Shown piece by piece: positions 62,829 through 64,000 of a DNA stretch of 64,000 nucleotides. The notes beneath the pieces are model-generated. The model was not told where the DNA came from, did not search any database, and saw only the letters and a program-made list of their open reading frames with translations. Every line of letters begins with the position of its first letter. Within the stretch, counting starts at the first letter, position 1. Made by a program: the position numbers and the translations under genes. This DNA comes from Veillonella absiana (GTDB lineage: Bacteria > Bacillota > Negativicutes > Veillonellales > Veillonellaceae): NCBI RefSeq assembly GCF_032970905.1, contig NZ_JAWJZA010000008.1; one strand, written 5' to 3'.

Positions 62829-63862
62829 TGTTGACCTCCTCGTAATGCGATGTACATATGAACAGCTAAGTCGAGCATCCCCATTTGAACGGAGCCACCA
62901 GAGGCTTCACCAAGACATAGTCCTAAGTCCACATACGCAGACAGGCCTAGATTTTCTAGAGAGGCCTTAGCTGCTTTTTCAGCCGACAAATGCGAGGCCA
63001 TCACATACTCTAAGCTGGCCGGCACAAGATTTTTCGCTACCAATGCGCAAGCACTCGTATTGAACCCATCGATGATAACTAAAGATTTTGTCGCTGCCGC
63101 ACCTAAAATTACTCCTACGATACAAGCAAATTCAAAGCCCCCTACAGAGGCCAAAATACCCAAACCATCATTTTTATCGATGTGTTCATATTTTACCAAC
63201 GTATCATGAATGATGCGTTGTTTTACTTTCAATCGTTCGTCGGAAATATTACTGCCTCGGCCAGTTGCTTCCTCAGCAGTGAGGCCTGCAAATTTAGCCG
63301 TCATTAACGCGCTAGATGTCGTATTGGCAATACCCATTTCGCCAACGAGGAACACATTATATCCTTGTGCCACCTTTTCTTGGACCAATGCAATACCTAC
63401 CTCGATACCTTCAATGGCCTGTTCACGCGTCATAGCCGGTTCTTCTAGGAAATTCTTTGTCGCCATACCTAGTTTATGAGATCGCAAACCAGGCACCCAA
63501 GACATATCGGCGGCAATGCCCATGTCTAGGATTTCCATGTCGGCACCACAATAGTTAGCCAATGCATTTGCACCGGCACCTTTGGGAATCAAATAGTTCT
63601 GCGTCATCCCCACCGTTGTTTCCATTGGGTATGCACTAACCCCCATGCGCGCCACCCCATGGTCTGCAGAGGCAATGACCATACAAGGTTTTGGAATGGA
63701 TACCTCCACCTGCTCCGTCGCTGCCGCATATTGTGCCACTACAGACACCAAACGACCGTAACCACTAGCCGAACTAGCCTCATCCCAGCGTTCTGCAACT
63801 ATATGTTCAATCTCTTTATTTCTCTCTACAATGGACTGACAGGTATCTTGAAATAATTCCAT
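62825..63862 (-). CDS. CobT-like lower-ligand phosphoribosyltransferase (ArsA-like)
   Basis: 345 residues. CobT motifs are well kept: ASADHGVARMGVSAYP (about 67-82), FLVGEMGIANTTSSALM (about 170-186), ASVGGFEFACIVGVILGAAA and DLGLCLGEASGGSVQMGM with the catalytic Glu near the C-terminus. It would transfer phosphoribosyl from nicotinate mononucleotide to a lower-ligand base in the cytoplasm. Overlaps the following CobT-like gene by four bases (ATGA), so the two form a heterodimer as in Sporomusa. The start has AGGAGG before ATG 63862. Confidence 0.82.
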   Translation of the reverse strand: MELFQDTCQSIVERNKEIEHIVAERWDEASSASGYGRLVSVVAQYAAATEQVEVSIPKPCMVIASADHGVARMGVSAYPMETTVGMTQNYLIPKGAGANALANYCGADMEILDMGIAADMSWVPGLRSHKLGMATKNFLEEPAMTREQAIEGIEVGIALVQEKVAQGYNVFLVGEMGIANTTSSALMTAKFAGLTAEEATGRGSNISDERLKVKQRIIHDTLVKYEHIDKNDGLGILASVGGFEFACIVGVILGAAATKSLVIIDGFNTSACALVAKNLVPASLEYVMASHLSAEKAAKASLENLGLSAYVDLGLCLGEASGGSVQMGMLDLAVHMYIALRGGQQ

Positions 63863-64000
63863 GTGACCTCCTTAATGTATCGAATTAACGACAAGAATAA
63901 TGGTGAAAGTCTCGTCTCTCACCGAATCGTTCAACTAATCTATCAACCTAATATATACTACTTGGCCCTAGCGTAACAGCATCGGGCCCAGTCTTTCAAT
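63863..64000. other. Intergenic region upstream of arsA
   Basis: 138 bases to the window edge. It contains a GGTGA/TCACC hairpin (63902 to about 63921) holding one GTGAAAGT octamer. I looked for a cobalamin riboswitch (GCCACTG and the B12 box) and did not see one in this part. Confidence 0.4.

Noticed and set aside
63863..64000. Cobalamin riboswitch upstream of arsA
   Set aside because: No B12 box or GCCACTG element in the visible part; it could still lie beyond the window edge.

Overview
The window looks like a chromosomal segment of a Veillonella (Negativicutes), probably of the V. parvula group. I infer this from about 40% GC, a one-chain pyruvate:ferredoxin oxidoreductase, Firmicutes-type division genes (sepF, divIVA, ylmH) next to Tat and tetrapyrrole genes, and a pair of CobT-like genes resembling ArsAB of Sporomusa and Veillonella. 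No database search was possible; names rest on motifs, length and context. Nearly all genes lie on the minus strand.

Layout. 1-620: the start of an IS30-like transposase at the edge, then a gene-poor stretch. 623-4255: a flavin-type reductase-like protein, a methyltransferase and a broken, formerly exported argininosuccinate-lyase-like gene. 4428-9696: PFOR (nifJ) with a divergent LysR gene. 9753-17648: an MFS transporter, a repeat-rich intergenic block, citrate lyase citD-citE-citF, a remnant of isocitrate dehydrogenase, a CitMHS citrate carrier and a LysR regulator. 17834-25394: BI-1 family protein, pyruvate kinase, DNA polymerase III alpha, a YgjP-like metalloprotease and an XRE regulator. 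25646-32336: a run of early tetrapyrrole genes (precorrin-2 dehydrogenase, hemA, hemC, cobA-hemD, hemB, hemL) with no hemE/hemG/hemH, fitting precorrin-2, siroheme and cobamide synthesis. 32400-38947: division cluster divIVA, ylmH, proC, sepF, yggS, then pgeF and a radical SAM protein. 39219-46990: branched-chain amino acid genes ilvD-ilvA-ilvB-ilvN-ABC-ilvC behind a promoter, a Leu/Ile/Val-rich leader peptide and an intrinsic terminator, which I read as a classical attenuator. 47021-50787: cupin, heavy-metal domain protein, TatA, 6-phosphogluconolactonase, enoyl-CoA hydratase family and a lysozyme-like protein. 50942-53001: one gene with an in-frame stop and one gene broken in several frames. 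53052-58097: rplM-rpsI, amtB-glnB, a LysR gene and divergent rpsD. 58239-64000: a tiny membrane protein, a YnfA remnant, panB, six tRNA genes with two promoters, a LarC N-domain protein and arsB/arsA.

How it fits together. Pyruvate is made by Pyk, oxidised by PFOR, and branched into valine/isoleucine (Ilv) and pantoate (PanB). The tetrapyrrole block supplies precorrin-2, and ArsAB would activate a lower ligand for cobamides. AmtB with PII handles ammonium.

The most unusual signals are: (1) the octamer GTGAAAGT, which I counted 24 times on both strands against two or three expected, including one inverted pair between glnB and amtB, like a DNA uptake or Chi-type word; (2) the ilv attenuator, with an 11-bp antiterminator pairing visible by eye; (3) a citrate lyase acyl carrier subunit lacking the usual prosthetic-group serine; (4) a family of tiny hairpins followed by GAGG or GGAGC in intergenic DNA; and (5) an intrinsic terminator inside the amtB leader.
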